The notes: generated by a model not told the origin, from the letters alone. 64,000 nt of DNA from Doris montereyensis (GCA_037039925.1 JAXRKP010000417.1:1-64000), one strand, 5' to 3'. Shown: positions 10,838 through 28,500, counted from the stretch's first letter. Program-made: numbers and translations.

Positions 10838-11007
10838 TTTTTTTATAGGGGACGGACGATAAAAAGGAGGTCCCGTGTGCAGATCAACGCTCTGTGCACG
10901 TCGAAGATCCCTTGGCTGTTTACACGGCAGTCCGGGCAAAATTAAAAAAACCTACCTGAGATCACCTTAGTTGTGAATGTGAGTAAATCAAATCAAATCA
11001 AATCAAA
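10838..11007 (+). repeat. SINE family A copy, 5'-truncated
   Basis: This copy is in the opposite orientation to those at 28.8-29.9 and 44.6 kb. It has the shared body (GTGTGCAGATCA, GATCCCTTGGCTGTTTACA) and ends in a (TCAAA)n tail at about 10986-11007. The tRNA-like head is missing. Confidence 0.7.
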
Positions 11008-11039
11008 ATCTGTTTTAGAAATATAACAAAGAAGAAAAA

Positions 11040-11975
11040 CAGATCACAAAGCAGTAAAACTACTCATTGAGTCAGAAAACTCACAACACAAAATGAAACA
11101 TACGACGTGGAAATTTAACAATACGCTTTTAGAAAATACAATTTACACACAAACAACAGCTCAAATCATACAAGATTACTGCTCCAACGTGCAACACGGA
11201 CACGCGAAATTAACATGGGAGTTACTCAAGAATACGATCAGAGAGACCACAATCCAAATTGCCAAACAAATTAAAAGACAACAAAACAAAGAAAACAACA
11301 TACTTACCGAGGCGTTGAGAGTTGCAAAAACACAGAACAACAAACCAGATATCATGGAAATTTTGGAAAGACAGAAAGCACAACATACACTAACGTTGTG
11401 AGGGAGCGCAAGTAAGAAGCAACTTTAAGGGAATGCAAGAGCAAATACCAAATAGACACTTCCTAACACACGAACAAAATATACAACGTGATAAACAAGT
11501 TAACGAAATAATTGATATACATGGGAAAACACAAACTCAATTACAGACAAAATAACACATGCATTGCAAGAGTTTTATCAAAGACTCTACACAAACGAGG
11601 GAACAGATATCACATCACAGGAAGAAACTCTTAAACACTGCAAGATACTGACATATAAAACAACTTAAGACAAATAAATCCATTGGAATTTTACAAAATT
11701 TGTTTCCCCAATTAGGTTTTCTTTATTCGAAAATGCTTGACGAAAATTTTGAAACCAGAGACCTGCCCAATTCTTTAAATAATTCAATCATCACTGCTCT
11801 GCCAAAAGATCGAAATGATAAATCAAATCTTAAAAAATATAGAAACATAACAAACCATACACATTTCATAAGAAACCTTATTCAATATACACATGACAAA
11901 AATATGCAAACAGCACTCCTTTCTTTGGACCAAGAGAAGGCCTTCGAAAGAGTGTCTCACTCATATCTACAGGCC
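11040..11975 (+). pseudogene. L1-like LINE ORF2 fragment
   Basis: Broken frames carry TWKFNNTLLENTIYTQ (the linker before the RT domain), then FLYSKMLDENFETRDLPNS and NNSIITALPKDRNDKSNLKK. ALLSLDQEKAFERVSHSYL is the start of the catalytic palm. This order and wording fit L1/Tx1-type non-LTR retrotransposons. The endonuclease, the rest of the RT and the 3' end are missing. The sequence stops at the edge of the histone unit near 11975. Confidence 0.7.
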
Positions 11976-12018
11976 CCATCAGCCAACCAAAAGGATGTTC
12001 GCCTGCCAACCGCCAGCC

Positions 12019-12065
12019 ATTGGTCACCTCTGCTACGCCGCGACTTGCCTCGCCTTGGTATAAAA
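12019..12065 (+). promoter_or_regulatory. H2A promoter: inverted CCAAT and TATA box
   Basis: ATTGG (inverted CCAAT) lies at 12019-12023 and TATAAAA at 12059-12065. The TATA box is 68 nt upstream of the H2A ATG, which puts the transcription start near 12090, the usual core-histone layout. Confidence 0.65.
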
Positions 12066-12132
12066 CCTACAACACGCACCGCTACGGTTATTCGTCTTGT
12101 ACGATCACACGGCTTACCAAACTCTATTCATC

Positions 12133-12515
12133 ATGTCTGGCCGTGGCAAAGGAGGTAAAGTCAAGGGCAAGTCCAAGTCCCGTTCATCTCGCGTCGGCTT
12201 GCAATTCCCAGTAGGACGTATTCGCCGTCTCTTGAGGAAAGGCTACTATGCCGAGCGTGTAGGTGCCGGTGCCCCGTTTACTTGGCAGCAGTTCTCGAAT
12301 AATTGGCTGCTGAGGTCCTCGAGTTGGCTGGCAACGCTGCCCGTGACAATAAGAAAACCAGAATTATCTCACGTCACTTGCAGCTGGCCATCCGTAACGA
12401 CGAGGAATTGAACAAGCTTCTGTCGGGTGTCACCATCGCTCAAGGCGGTGTCCTGCCTAACATACAGGCCGTTCTCTTGCCCAAGAAGACCCAAAAGCCA
12501 GCTGGCAAGAACTAA
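12133..12515 (+). pseudogene. Histone H2A pseudogene (one-base frameshift)
   Basis: Histone H2A pairs with H2B in the nucleosome core. The frame opens [20 protein letters not shown] and follows H2A through [10 protein letters not shown]. One base is missing near 12276, in the codons for the normal VYLAAVLEY stretch. The second half then continues in another frame from about 12303: [38 protein letters not shown], ending in AGKN. The length without the shift is about 127 residues, normal for H2A. Other unusual changes are HRLLRKGN read as [12 protein letters not shown] box and 3' stem-loop are intact, so it is a recently disabled gene copy, unless the missing base is an assembly error. No other core histone is in the window. 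Confidence 0.9.
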
Positions 12516-12563
12516 ACAGTTCCTGTCCACTATCGACCCGGGCCTTGACTGGTCCATTACCAC

Positions 12564-12579
12564 TGTCCTTTTCAGGACA
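12564..12579 (+). promoter_or_regulatory. Histone mRNA 3' stem-loop
   Basis: TGTCCT-TTTC-AGGACA is a perfect 6-bp stem with the canonical four-base loop, 49 nt after the H2A stop. It is the SLBP/U7 processing signal of non-polyadenylated histone mRNA. Confidence 0.9.
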
Positions 12580-13190
12580 AGACCTATCACTTTTGATTGG
12601 CAGTTGTTGATGCGGCTTTGTCAAGCCTCTCCATTCGCCCCACCCCCCTTCTTTTATTTTTCCTTTGTTTTCTTCTTCTTGTCCCCACCTGACGACAGTG
12701 TGCATGCTGTCGTCGTCACTACTCATTTTGCACAGCCACCTATTACTATTCTCGTCTTCATTGTCATTAGTAATTTACTACATGTATTAGTGGTATTACT
12801 GTATTACATTAGTAATAGTAATTACCAACACTAGTCTGGCTGGCGCGTTCGTCAGCCCTCTCTTCCTACTTCAACTCGTACTCTTCTTTTTTAGTGTCAT
12901 CGTTACCTCACCCGTCACCACCACGGTTTTGATTATGTTTATTTTATGTTATAATCTACTGTTAACTACGCTAGTAGTAGTACTAGCAGTACCCAGTCGT
13001 CTTCCTTACCCTTCTTCTTATGCCTTCTACATCACTTGTGCTTCATTATGCACTTTTATATTATTATTATCTTACTTTCTCCATTGAGCTACTAAAGTAC
13101 CGTACTAGTACTACTACTACCGTATAGTTTTTGTGCTCACCCATCGTTGCCGTCTTCATTCTCTCAAATGTCTTAAGGCGACTATCAGTG
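12580..13190 (+). other. Histone 3' flank containing the empty target site
   Basis: This non-coding flank matches 944-1306 and 10081-10265, the two halves separated by element A. The unoccupied insertion point is at 12957/12958 (ATAATCT|ACTGTTAAC). Confidence 0.85.
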
Positions 13191-14027
13191 CAATTCATTA
13201 TGTGTGAATTGGACTGGGAAACATAGGGTTACATAGGGTCTAAAGATCGACACACACAGAACACAACACAACGCATCACTCTGGACGGGGTATCGACAAT
13301 AACAGAATTCTGCAACATCAGCTTACAAAATCAAGAAAGCTCAACATCGAGATTAAATCATTCCAACATGCGGATCACATAATTTCACACATAGATCTAT
13401 GAATAACAACATGAAACAAAATGTAATCATGATAAAGTCCACCACGGCCTGGGACTACCTATAACTGTACCATGTACTGAGATTTCCTAGACCATGGCCC
13501 ATTGCTAATGCTAGCTAGATCTAACTCTTTGTCCGTCACATATGGATCTACCACAACTTGAAATACTTGAATTCTGATATATTGCTGTCCATGGTTCTAA
13601 AACTAGCCTTATCACTCGCGATATCTTCCCGTGCGTTCTGGTCGTGCTGCGATCGGCCAATCTAGTTTGATCACCTCATCCCCTCTTGCGGTTCTCCACG
13701 GTTTTCCTGCGTGGATATAGGTCTAGAACGGACGTCCGAGAGAGCTCCTGACGACAGGCGCTGGCTAACAGCTAAGCCTAGCTAGCTGAGAGACGAGTTG
13801 TGACATGGCTAAAAATCAACACGAATACAATTCAATAAAACTACAACCACGTGGTCAAACGCCATGAAATTTACACCAGTGCAAGGGGACAATGGGGCTA
13901 CATTTTGACAAACACTGAGCAAATCAGTGTAGTTCATTATGTGTGAATCAGACTGGGAAGCGTCGCGTAGGGTCTATAGATCGACACACATACAGAACAC
14001 AACACAACGCATCACAATGTCATGCCT
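13191..14027. repeat. Histone-unit spacer repeat, right copy
   Basis: The Y block (13195-13745) is followed by the X block (13754-13990) and the start of another Y, which breaks off near 14018. The region is homologous to 1-790. No coding sequence is seen. Confidence 0.75.
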
Positions 14028-14066
14028 GAGGTAGTACTTAAATCTAGATTCTAGATATTTCTCGTT

Positions 14067-14180
14067 TGTTGTCTGACGAAGGATTATACCCGAAACGTCA
14101 CGTATTTGTTCTGTCTTTATAAGTGGAGTTGTCACTTACTGTCATATTTCGTCTTTGACTTCACTCCACTGTGGCTCCTT
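14067..14180 (+). other. Conserved retroelement-tail-like motif with hammerhead-like core
   Basis: CTGACGA (14073-14079) is followed after 12 nt by GAAAC (14092-14096) and GTC (14097-14099). This is the order of conserved bases in hammerhead ribozymes. The CTTTGACTTCACTCCACTGT stretch that follows resembles tails of repetitive elements. Helices I and III are not convincing in one molecule. Confidence 0.3.
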
Positions 14181-14355
14181 CGTATTATTCACAGCTATTT
14201 AGATACTTCACATTGCCACATCTCTTTGTTGTTTACGTTATTTATCTATTTTTAATTGCTAATAGCTCTAGATCTGAGCCTCCATAATACGAGCTGATTC
14301 ACCGCCGTCGCAAGATTTTAATTGAAGGCCGATCCCGCAAGTACCGGTCAGGCCC

Positions 14356-14380
14356 ACAGAACACTAAAACAGTGTTCTGT
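14356..14380. repeat. Perfect 10-bp hairpin
   Basis: ACAGAACACT and AGTGTTCTGT flank an AAAAC loop. The word TGAGCCTCCATAAT occurs on both sides (14275-14288 and 14390-14403), and a third copy is at 17433-17446. Confidence 0.75.
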
Positions 14381-14819
14381 AGTCAGGCCTGAGCCTCCAT
14401 AATAATATTATAGTAAGGAAGCTTAGGGTCAGGCTATTTCAATCTGTGCTTGAAGCCAGTGAAGTCGGTTTGAAAATTGCTCTCGTCTTTTGCAGTCGTT
14501 TTAGGATATTGCGTTTACACAGAAATTACACAGATCACTTAAAGGTAAGTAAACACTTAATATTTTATCATAAGATTAGTAAGATGTAAAGTTTCAACGT
14601 GTCAATTAAGTTTATAATTGAATTCTAGAATATAATTCAGTCATCCACATTACTAGATCTACATTCGAAGATGGTGAGACTAGAATCCACTTGAATTATC
14701 ATGGCTTTAAATCTAGTAGCTCTAGATCTATACTCTAGTAGATAAACATATCTAGACCTAATCGATAAAGCCTAGATCTAGATCTAGCTATACTAAATTC
14801 AATCAAGATAAAGATAAAG

Positions 14820-14926
<107 letters not shown>

Positions 14927-15415
14927 ATAAGACAGTCGTAGAGATCTAGAACTAGGCTCTGCCTGAATAAGATACATCTATATCATCACTTAGAGTTATA
15001 TCTTATCGTAAAGAAGCCTAGAAAATGTTCACATGAAAACTTTTCTGGGGGTTTTGTTGGTGATTGAAAAAAAGTTTTGTCAGTATAAACTAAAAGATGT
15101 TTAAAGTTAAATTTTACACTAACTACATTCTAGACCTAGTACTGTCTAGATCCTACACACCTTTTTTGCAAGTTTGAGATAAAAACATCACCTTAGCTTG
15201 GATTGGGAAGGGGGGGGTCTGTGTGTCAGTGATAGTGAAGGATGTTAAAATTATGGAGACCTGACTGTGGAACTCCTTTCAAGAAGAACATGACTAAAAT
15301 TCGCATTCAGCCCAATCTGAACTTCAATTCTACGAAATTGGATAAGATAGAGATTACTCAAAGAATTTTTTAAAATTTCATTCTTAGTCTCCTTTCCCTA
15401 TCTTTCTTATTTCAG

Positions 15416-15501
15416 CTCCAGTAACGTTCACGATGGGAAGGAAATGCTCTGTTTTTGGATGCATTAATTTTCATGACTGGTCACTTCACAAACATTTTTA
15501 A
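15416..15501 (+). pseudogene. THAP-domain-like first coding exon remnant
   Basis: A strong acceptor-like sequence (pyrimidine tract ending TTCAG at 15411-15415) precedes an ATG at 15433 that encodes MGRKCSVFGCINF and then SLHKHF before a stop at 15499. Cys-x4-Cys near the N-terminus followed by a FHKF-like segment is how THAP zinc fingers begin. Only 22 residues are open, so this is at best a broken host or P-element-like exon. Confidence 0.3.
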
Positions 15502-15639
15502 TGCAGCCACATTGATAATAATGATTATTTTCAAATAAACTGAAACACAATGTTATTAATGTGCGGGTTCCAAGCCCTATATTAACTATATAATAATGCA
15601 GAGGGAAATGATTTCTGATTTTGTGACCAGTTCTGAAAA

Positions 15640-16370
15640 TCTTTTCTACTTTTCTTCTTCTTTTTCTCTTTCTCCTTTTTCACCTTTCTTCTTTCTTCTT
15701 CTCTTCTTGCTTTAATGTGCTCTGTCTTAGTTTTTTTCCCTTTCACCTTCTTCTTCTCCTTCATCTTCTGTTTTCTTTCCATTTCTTTTCTTTCCCCTTC
15801 TTTTGTCTTCTTCTTATCTTTTTTTTGTGGTTCTTTTCTTCTCCTTTATCTTCTTCTTTTCTTGCTTTTTCTTCTTCTGTCGTTTTCCTCTTCTCCTATT
15901 TCTTCATCTCTCTTCTTTTTTTCCTTCTCCTTCATCCGTTTTTTTCTTTAAGTACTCTTTCTTAGTTTTCTTCCCTTTCTTATATATTCGTTTCTTCATC
16001 TTCTGTTATCTTTTTTTATTTCTTTTCTTCCTCTTCTTCTCCTTTTCTTACGTTTTCTTCTCCTTCATCTTCTTTTGCTTCTTCTTCTTCTGTTTTTCTT
16101 CCTCTTCTTCTTCTCCTTCATGGTCGTTTTCTTCTTCATTCTCTTCTTTTTCTCCTTCATCTTGTTTTCTATTTTTTCTTATTTTTCTTTTTCTTCCCTT
16201 TTATTCTCCTTCATCTTTTATTTGCTTTCTTCTTTTTCTTCTTCTTCCCTTTATTCTTATTGTTTTTTCTTCTTCTCTTTCATCTTTTTGTACTATATTC
16301 TTTTTCTTCTTCTTCTTCCCTTTAATCTTTTTTTCTCCTTCCTCATCTCAATCTAATATTAATATTTTAC
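15640..16370. repeat. Polypyrimidine (CTT/TTTC-rich) tract, first unit
   Basis: Roughly 700 bp of nearly pure T and C on the plus strand, in irregular TTCTTCTCC-type words. All long open frames here are low-complexity translations. The right half is duplicated at 16660-16920. Confidence 0.9.
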
Positions 16371-16621
<251 letters not shown>

Positions 16622-16659
16622 CTCTCGGAGATCGTTTAAATTAGAATTAGAATATAGAT

Positions 16660-17095
<436 letters not shown>

Positions 17096-17316
17096 ATCGT
17101 GTGTGGGATTTAAATCTAGACTAGAATTAGAATCTAGATCGATTAATCCTCATACTGCAAACACTCTACAAGAAGTACCAGTCTTAATCTATATCTAGAC
17201 ATAGATAAGACACTGAGCCTACTTAAAAGAAGGTGGCTTAGAATAAGACATCACACACTACACACTATACTGTAGTGTTAAGCCCACTAGTGGCCATGCC
17301 TTCGTAAGCGAGATGT

Positions 17317-17363
17317 GTATACATCGAAGAGAACACAGGTTTACTTTGTTCTCTTCGGTATAC
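17317..17363. repeat. 16-18 bp inverted repeat
   Basis: GTATACATCGAAGAGAAC (17317-17334) pairs with GTTCTCTTCGGTATAC (17348-17363) across a 13-nt loop, with a two-base bulge in the left arm. Confidence 0.8.
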
Positions 17364-17873
17364 ATATATCAATAGTAGGCCTACTGTTATAATACTACAA
17401 TACTGTATGTGTCAGCGGTCATCACGACAGGCTGAGCCTCCATAATCCAGTATAGTAATTAAAATAGCTTTGCTTTATTACCTGAGTGCCTTTTTCTCCA
17501 TGATGGGACATGGGTCGTTCGAGCTACGAGAGAGCCCTTGGAACGGCGACAATGTCGTTTACGCCTCAGTTGGTTTCCGGGTCAGTTGTGGGTCCTGCGG
17601 CTGAATTCTTCGGTGGCGGAGTTAGCCTCCTTCACTCATTGATAATTCAGTGTGTCAATATGTTAAAAATACAACAGCATTATTTGTTTCATATTTGAAT
17701 AACGCCAATCGGCTATATCCGCTGTATACCTTGTTTTAGTCTATGATAATATCCAATCAACTCAGCCAGTCCTACCTTCATTTGAGGGTTATATTCAAAG
17801 TGAGTTTCCCATTCATTCTGTGTATTTTATATCTAGGCTTTACCATCTGTTGTATGCTCTCTCATCTCTGTTG

Positions 17874-18005
<132 letters not shown>

Positions 18006-19256
18006 GTAAACGATTCTTTTTCACTGGCGAAATGAGCTTGATTAAGCTTATAGTTATAGATTCATATAGATTATCTGCTCATAAATTCTCATTCAAATCC
18101 CCAGTACGGTACACAACTTGCCGTTGAGTTACTTCCCTTGTCTCATTGAGAAGCAAGTGGTTGTAGTGACGTTCGTCCAACGCACATATTTCTTTATGAT
18201 TCTCTCCATCTCTAGCTCTAACTCTGACCATGACATTGACAATATCAATTTATCATTCCGGCTGCTTTCATCTCGGCTTCAGTAGATCATCGAACTCCAT
18301 TACATAATAGTATCAATCCATCTTTTAAAAAAATATTAATTTCTGACCGATCCTCTCATTGTGTTAGCATCTTAGATCTAACGCTGTTACAAAACAATCC
18401 TCTCTTCTTTAATTCTTGAAGTTTGTTTTGTTTTGTATATACTATTTGTTTTTGTCGTTATTTCGTTTTTTTTGGAGTGACGAGGGGGGGGAGGGGGTAT
18501 ATCCCTTTTCAACAGGCGACTCGTGCAAAATTGCTTTTTCAAACCGTTTGTCCATTTATACAATGCCCCATTCCCTTTGTTGTCTATTTTGATAAACGGC
18601 ACGTTTTCACACATTTCTTTCCCACATAATTTTCTTCTGCTTCTACTTTATGGTTCCTAGTGATCAAATGATCATTATTATATTTATCCATATAAGATTA
18701 CTCTCACTGCTTCCACAGTGTATTTCTAAATCGTTGCGCTTTCTTACATATAGTTTCATCATCCAAAGTTTTCATTTTCTATGATGTGTAGGCTGCCTCA
18801 CAATCTATCAATTTGATCACTAGTTTCGTGCGGTTATCCAAGTACATGTAAACTTACATTTTTTTGCGTTGTGTCTTGCATCTTGTACTGCATAATACAC
18901 ACGTTTATAATTCATTACATAATAATATGCATAAATATCTTTTCATCATTTTTGTTGCCGTTTGAAGTTGCTTCGATGCATAAAATATCGATAAACGATG
19001 CAACTTGACGTAAGTAAAACACTTCATGAACCCCAAATGACGCTTGCTCTACTTACCGTTGAGCAGATCAGATCATTATCTCAGGTATAACCTCCTTTCT
19101 AAACATAAATCATCTTCTCCGTAAGCATACAAAAAAGTAGTATAAGAGAATTCCCCTTAACCTTGCGTAACGCAGGGTCATTATGATTTCTAAAAAAAAC
19201 AACACATTTCTCCGCCTCAACGCTTGCTCTTACTTTGATATTTACAGACTTTCATC

Positions 19257-19264
19257 ATAAAAGG
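19257..19264 (+). promoter_or_regulatory. Possible TATA box of the Kunitz gene
   Basis: ATAAAAGG lies 62 nt upstream of the Kunitz ATG, a reasonable TATA-to-start spacing if transcription begins near 19287. No other promoter element was recognised. Confidence 0.35.
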
Positions 19265-19325
19265 CTCCGAGGGTTTCCGACAGTAGCAAAGAAGTGATAT
19301 CCTATCACTGTTATTACTATCAACC

Positions 19326-24478
<5,153 letters not shown>

Positions 24479-24765
24479 AACAAATGTGTAAATGTGAACT
24501 TAAACAAACACAAATGATATTTGTATATAAACTAGCATTCTATGATCTATAGATCTAAATCTAGATCTACATGCAACATATCATCGTCATGAATTAGATA
24601 AATGCTAAAATTTGTGATTTGCGATTTATACAAAAAGTATCTGTCAACTATACAGCCACATTTACATATTTTATTGTGTCACAATTTTAATCAATACCGG
24701 TACCGGTATCAATTATTGAAATTTGTATTAGATTTATTAATTGTGGTTGATGGCATCAAACGGGA

Positions 24766-24771
24766 AATAAA
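24766..24771 (+). terminator. Poly(A) signal of the Kunitz gene
   Basis: AATAAA, 288 nt after the TGA, is the first canonical signal noticed downstream. Confidence 0.45.
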
Positions 24772-25197
24772 ACATTGATATTTGACACAGATCCTGCATT
24801 ACATTGTTTCAATAACTTTGTACCTTATCTCATCTTATTTTCAAATGTTCAAATCATAGTAAGGTAGAACGGGCTCCCTTCCACAGCATTTAGAGCTCAA
24901 CTGGTCCTGAGCTTTACTGTATGCCAGCCTAAACTGGAGGTCATATACCTACTAGGTTCAAACTCCGATATTGACGACATGCTAATAATACATCAGACTT
25001 CATGGATCCAGCCTAGCCATTGATCCTGTTTCTACAAGGACAATATTGGAATCCACTTGCATTGCAAACGCTGTGGCACCACAGTTCTCCGTGTTTAGTT
25101 TTTATTTATTTCTTTTTTTCCCTATTTTTGTCCTGGTAACAGCTTTAAACTTACAAAATAGGCCGGACCTCTTTCTAATCTCTAGTTGACATACTGA
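24772..25197. other. Unrecognised spacer
   Basis: AT-rich DNA between the Kunitz gene and the 70-bp minisatellite. No gene or repeat family is recognised. Confidence 0.5.
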
Positions 25198-26365
25198 GTT
25201 CATTTACATCTCAGTAATCACACTCACCATCATGGCACATTAAATCCTTCTCAGCTTGCAGCTAAGTGCTTATTCACAACACAGCAATCACACCAATCAC
25301 CATGAAACATTAGATTCTTCTCAGCGTGTAGCTGAGTGCCCATTTACATCACAGTAATGATACCAACCACCATGACAGTAATGATACATTAAATCCTTTT
25401 AAGCATGTAGCTGAGTGCTCATTCACATCACTGTAATAGTGTAATCACACTAACCACCATGACACATTCAATCTTTCTCAGCATGTAGATTAGTGCTCAT
25501 TCACATCACAGTAATCACATTAGCCACCATGACACATTAAATCTTTCTCAAACTCAGCGTGTAGTTCAATGCTCATTCACATCACAGTAATCACATTAGC
25601 CACCACGACACATTAAATCTTTCTCAGCATGTGGCTAAGTGCTCATTCACATCACAGTAATCACATTAGCCACCACGACACATTAAATCTTTCTCAGCGT
25701 GTAGTTCAATACTCATTCACATCACAGTAATCACATTAGCCACCATGACACATTAAATCCTTCTCAGCATGTGGCTAAGTGCTCATTAAAATCACAGTAA
25801 TCACACTAACCACCATAAGACATTAAATCCTTTTCAGTGTGTAACTGAGTGCTCGTTCACAACATAGTAATCACACCAATCACCATGACACATTAAATTC
25901 TTCTCAACGTGTAGCTGAGTGCCCATTTACATCACAGTAATCACATCAATCACTATGATGACACATACATATTTCTCAGCATGTAACTGAGTGCTCATTA
26001 ACAACACAGTAATCACACCAATCACCATGACACATTAAATCTTTCTCAGCGTGTAGTTGAGTGCTCATTCAAATCACAGTAATGATATTAACCACAATGA
26101 CAGTAATGCCACACCGAATCCTCTGCGTGTAACTCAGTGCTACATTCTCATTACAGTAATCACACTAACCACCATGACACATTACATCCTTTGTCAGCGT
26201 GTAACTCAGTGCTATATTCTCATTACAGTAATCACACTAACCACCATGACACATTACATCCTTTGTCGTGTAACTCAGTGCTATATTCTCATTACAGTAA
26301 TCACACTAACCACCATGACACATTACATCCTTTGTCAGCGTGTAGCTGAATGTTCATTCACATCA
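25198..26365. repeat. 70-75 bp minisatellite, about 16 copies
   Basis: The unit reads approximately CATTCACATCACAGTAATCA, CACTAACCACCATGACACAT, TAAATCCTTCTCAGCGTGTA, GCTGAGTGCT. Early units vary and the last three (26137-26349) are nearly identical. The 103-residue frame at 26057-26368 is the repeat translated. Confidence 0.92.
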
Positions 26366-26685
26366 TAGCAAAGCTTTAGTTTAATTTGCCTTGAATGCCT
26401 TTTAAAATGCCAAGGGACAGTGTAGTGATCTACACATGGGACCTTTTTTTAATCATTATCATCTGATTCCGATAAGACCAGGTTTTTACCCACCTACCAG
26501 GACCAGGGGGTTAGGTTTTGAAAATAAGTGGAAAGCATTCGATACTTAGGTTAGGCGGGCTTTTCATTACAGGTCTTATGACTGGAAATAAAGGAATGAG
26601 TAAAGAGTTTCGTGGATCACATACAAAACAATCTTTTCCCAATCAATTAAAATACTGATTTGATCCAAGAGTTTATTCGCTAAGA
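26366..26685. other. Unrecognised spacer
   Basis: No gene is recognised between the minisatellite and the LINE that follows. Confidence 0.4.
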
Positions 26686-28500
26686 ACCTAAAACGAAAGT
26701 TCATCGACAACCTGGCAGAGGAAGCAGCAGGATGCAGAAACATGAAAGAACTATACAATATCACGAAGAAACTGACAGGCAAGTTTTCCAAACCTGAACG
26801 ACCCATCAATGACAAGCAGGGAAAGACCATCACAAACAACGAGGAAAAGCTTACCAGATGGGCGGAGTATTTTTGAAGATCTACTTAACAGACCGGTACC
26901 ACAGGACCCACCATGCATTCCCGCAGCAGAAACAGATATGTCTACAAACTGCGAGAAACCAAATAGGGCAGAAATCATTCACGCCATAAAGAAATTGAAA
27001 AAAAAAGGCAAGGCAGTAAGCTCTGATGAAATCACTGTGGAGGCCCTGAAAGCAGACATCGAAACCTCTGAAGACATACTTCTACCACTGTTTAAAAAGA
27101 TATGGGATAAAGAAGAAGTTCCAAAGGACTGGAAAAATGGCCACATAATTAAGCTACCCAAGAAAGGAGATCTAAGCAGCTGTGAAAACTACCGAGGTAT
27201 TACTCTCCTGTCAATCCCAGGGAAGATATTTAATAGAATACTGCTGGAGAGGATGGAGGATGGGGGAGATGGGAGACTCAGACACTCAGAGATAATAACA
27301 AGATGGCTTTAGGAAAAATCGTTCCTGCACAGATCAGATTGCCAGCCTCCGGATCATTGTCGGGCAAACTTTGGAATGGAACATACCACCGTACATCAAC
27401 TTTATGGATTTCCAAAAAACGCATTCGACAGTTTGCACAGAGAGAGCCTATGGCAGCACCTACGACATGATGGAATTTCTACCAAAATTGTGAACTTCAT
27501 AAAGACGTCATGTGAAGGAGTTACGTGCCCAGTTGTCTAAGGAGGACAAGTGACTCATCGCTTCCAGGTAAAGACTGGGGTGCGCCAGGGATACCTTCTT
27601 TCACTTTCACCATTCTTATTTCTACTGGCCATCGGCTGGGTGATGAGAAAACAGATGAAAAGATAAATGGCATTCAGTGAATTTTGTGAACCCAGCTTGA
27701 TGACCTGGATTTCGCACATGACCTCACCCTGCTCTCCCATACCCAACAGCAGATGCAGAATAAGACCTCAACATTAGCCTCATATGCAACTCAGATTGGT
27801 CTCAACATGCACTCAAAGATCCAATTGCTGAAAAGAAATGGAGGCAATGACGAACACGTGACTCGAGACGGATCCCCCCCCCCCCTTGAAGAAACCAACA
27901 CTTTCACATACCTGCACAGTGTCATCGATCGGCAAGGAGGGACAGATGCCAATGTAAAAACAAGAATCGGGAAAGCAAGAGCAGCCTACATGTCGCTGAA
28001 AAATATCTGGAAGTCCCGAATAATATCCACAAAAACTTAAACCTGCCTCTTTAATTCTAACATCAAATCTGTCCTGTTGTATGGCGCTGAGGCCTGGAAA
28101 ATTACAAAGATCACCATAGGGAAACTCCAGACATTTATTAACAACTGCTTACGAAAGATCCCGAATATTCTGGCCTGACACCATCAGCAACAGAGGCCTT
28201 TGGTTTTGAAGCTCCCAACTCTCTGTTGAAGAAGACATTCAAAAGAGAAAATGGCGTTGGTTAGGTCACACACTGAGAAAACCTAAACAAAACACCACTA
28301 GGCATGCCCTGACCTGGAGGAATCCCCAGGGTAAAAGAAAGAGAGGCAGACCACCAAACACATGGCGAAGGGACTTGGAGTAAGTTGGAGGTAGAAATAA
28401 AGAAGATGGGGTACGGCTGGCAAGAGCTAGAAAAGATAGCCCAGGACCGTGGGAAATGGAGGGCACTTGTGGATGGCAGGCCTAAGTAAGTAAGCAAGCA
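26686..28500 (+). pseudogene. LINE ORF2 (RTE/CFDP2-like), broken
   Basis: The reading frame can be followed in pieces: KELYNITKKLTGKFSKPERP, then WKNGHIIKLPKKGDLSSCEN and YRGITLLSIPGKIFNRILLE (RT motifs 1-2), and NFMDF with a damaged active-site region. KTGVRQGYLLS, FTYLHSVIDRQGGTD, SVLLYGAEAWKITK and the C-terminal [12 protein letters not shown] follow. The 3' end is marked by short TAAG/CAAG repeats at about 28485-28505. The 5' endonuclease is missing and many frameshifts are present. Confidence 0.8.

Noticed and set aside
17510..17698. 62-residue frame MGRSSYERALG...
   Set aside because: Short, unrecognised, and partly similar to non-coding sequence near 23400, so probably a repeat.
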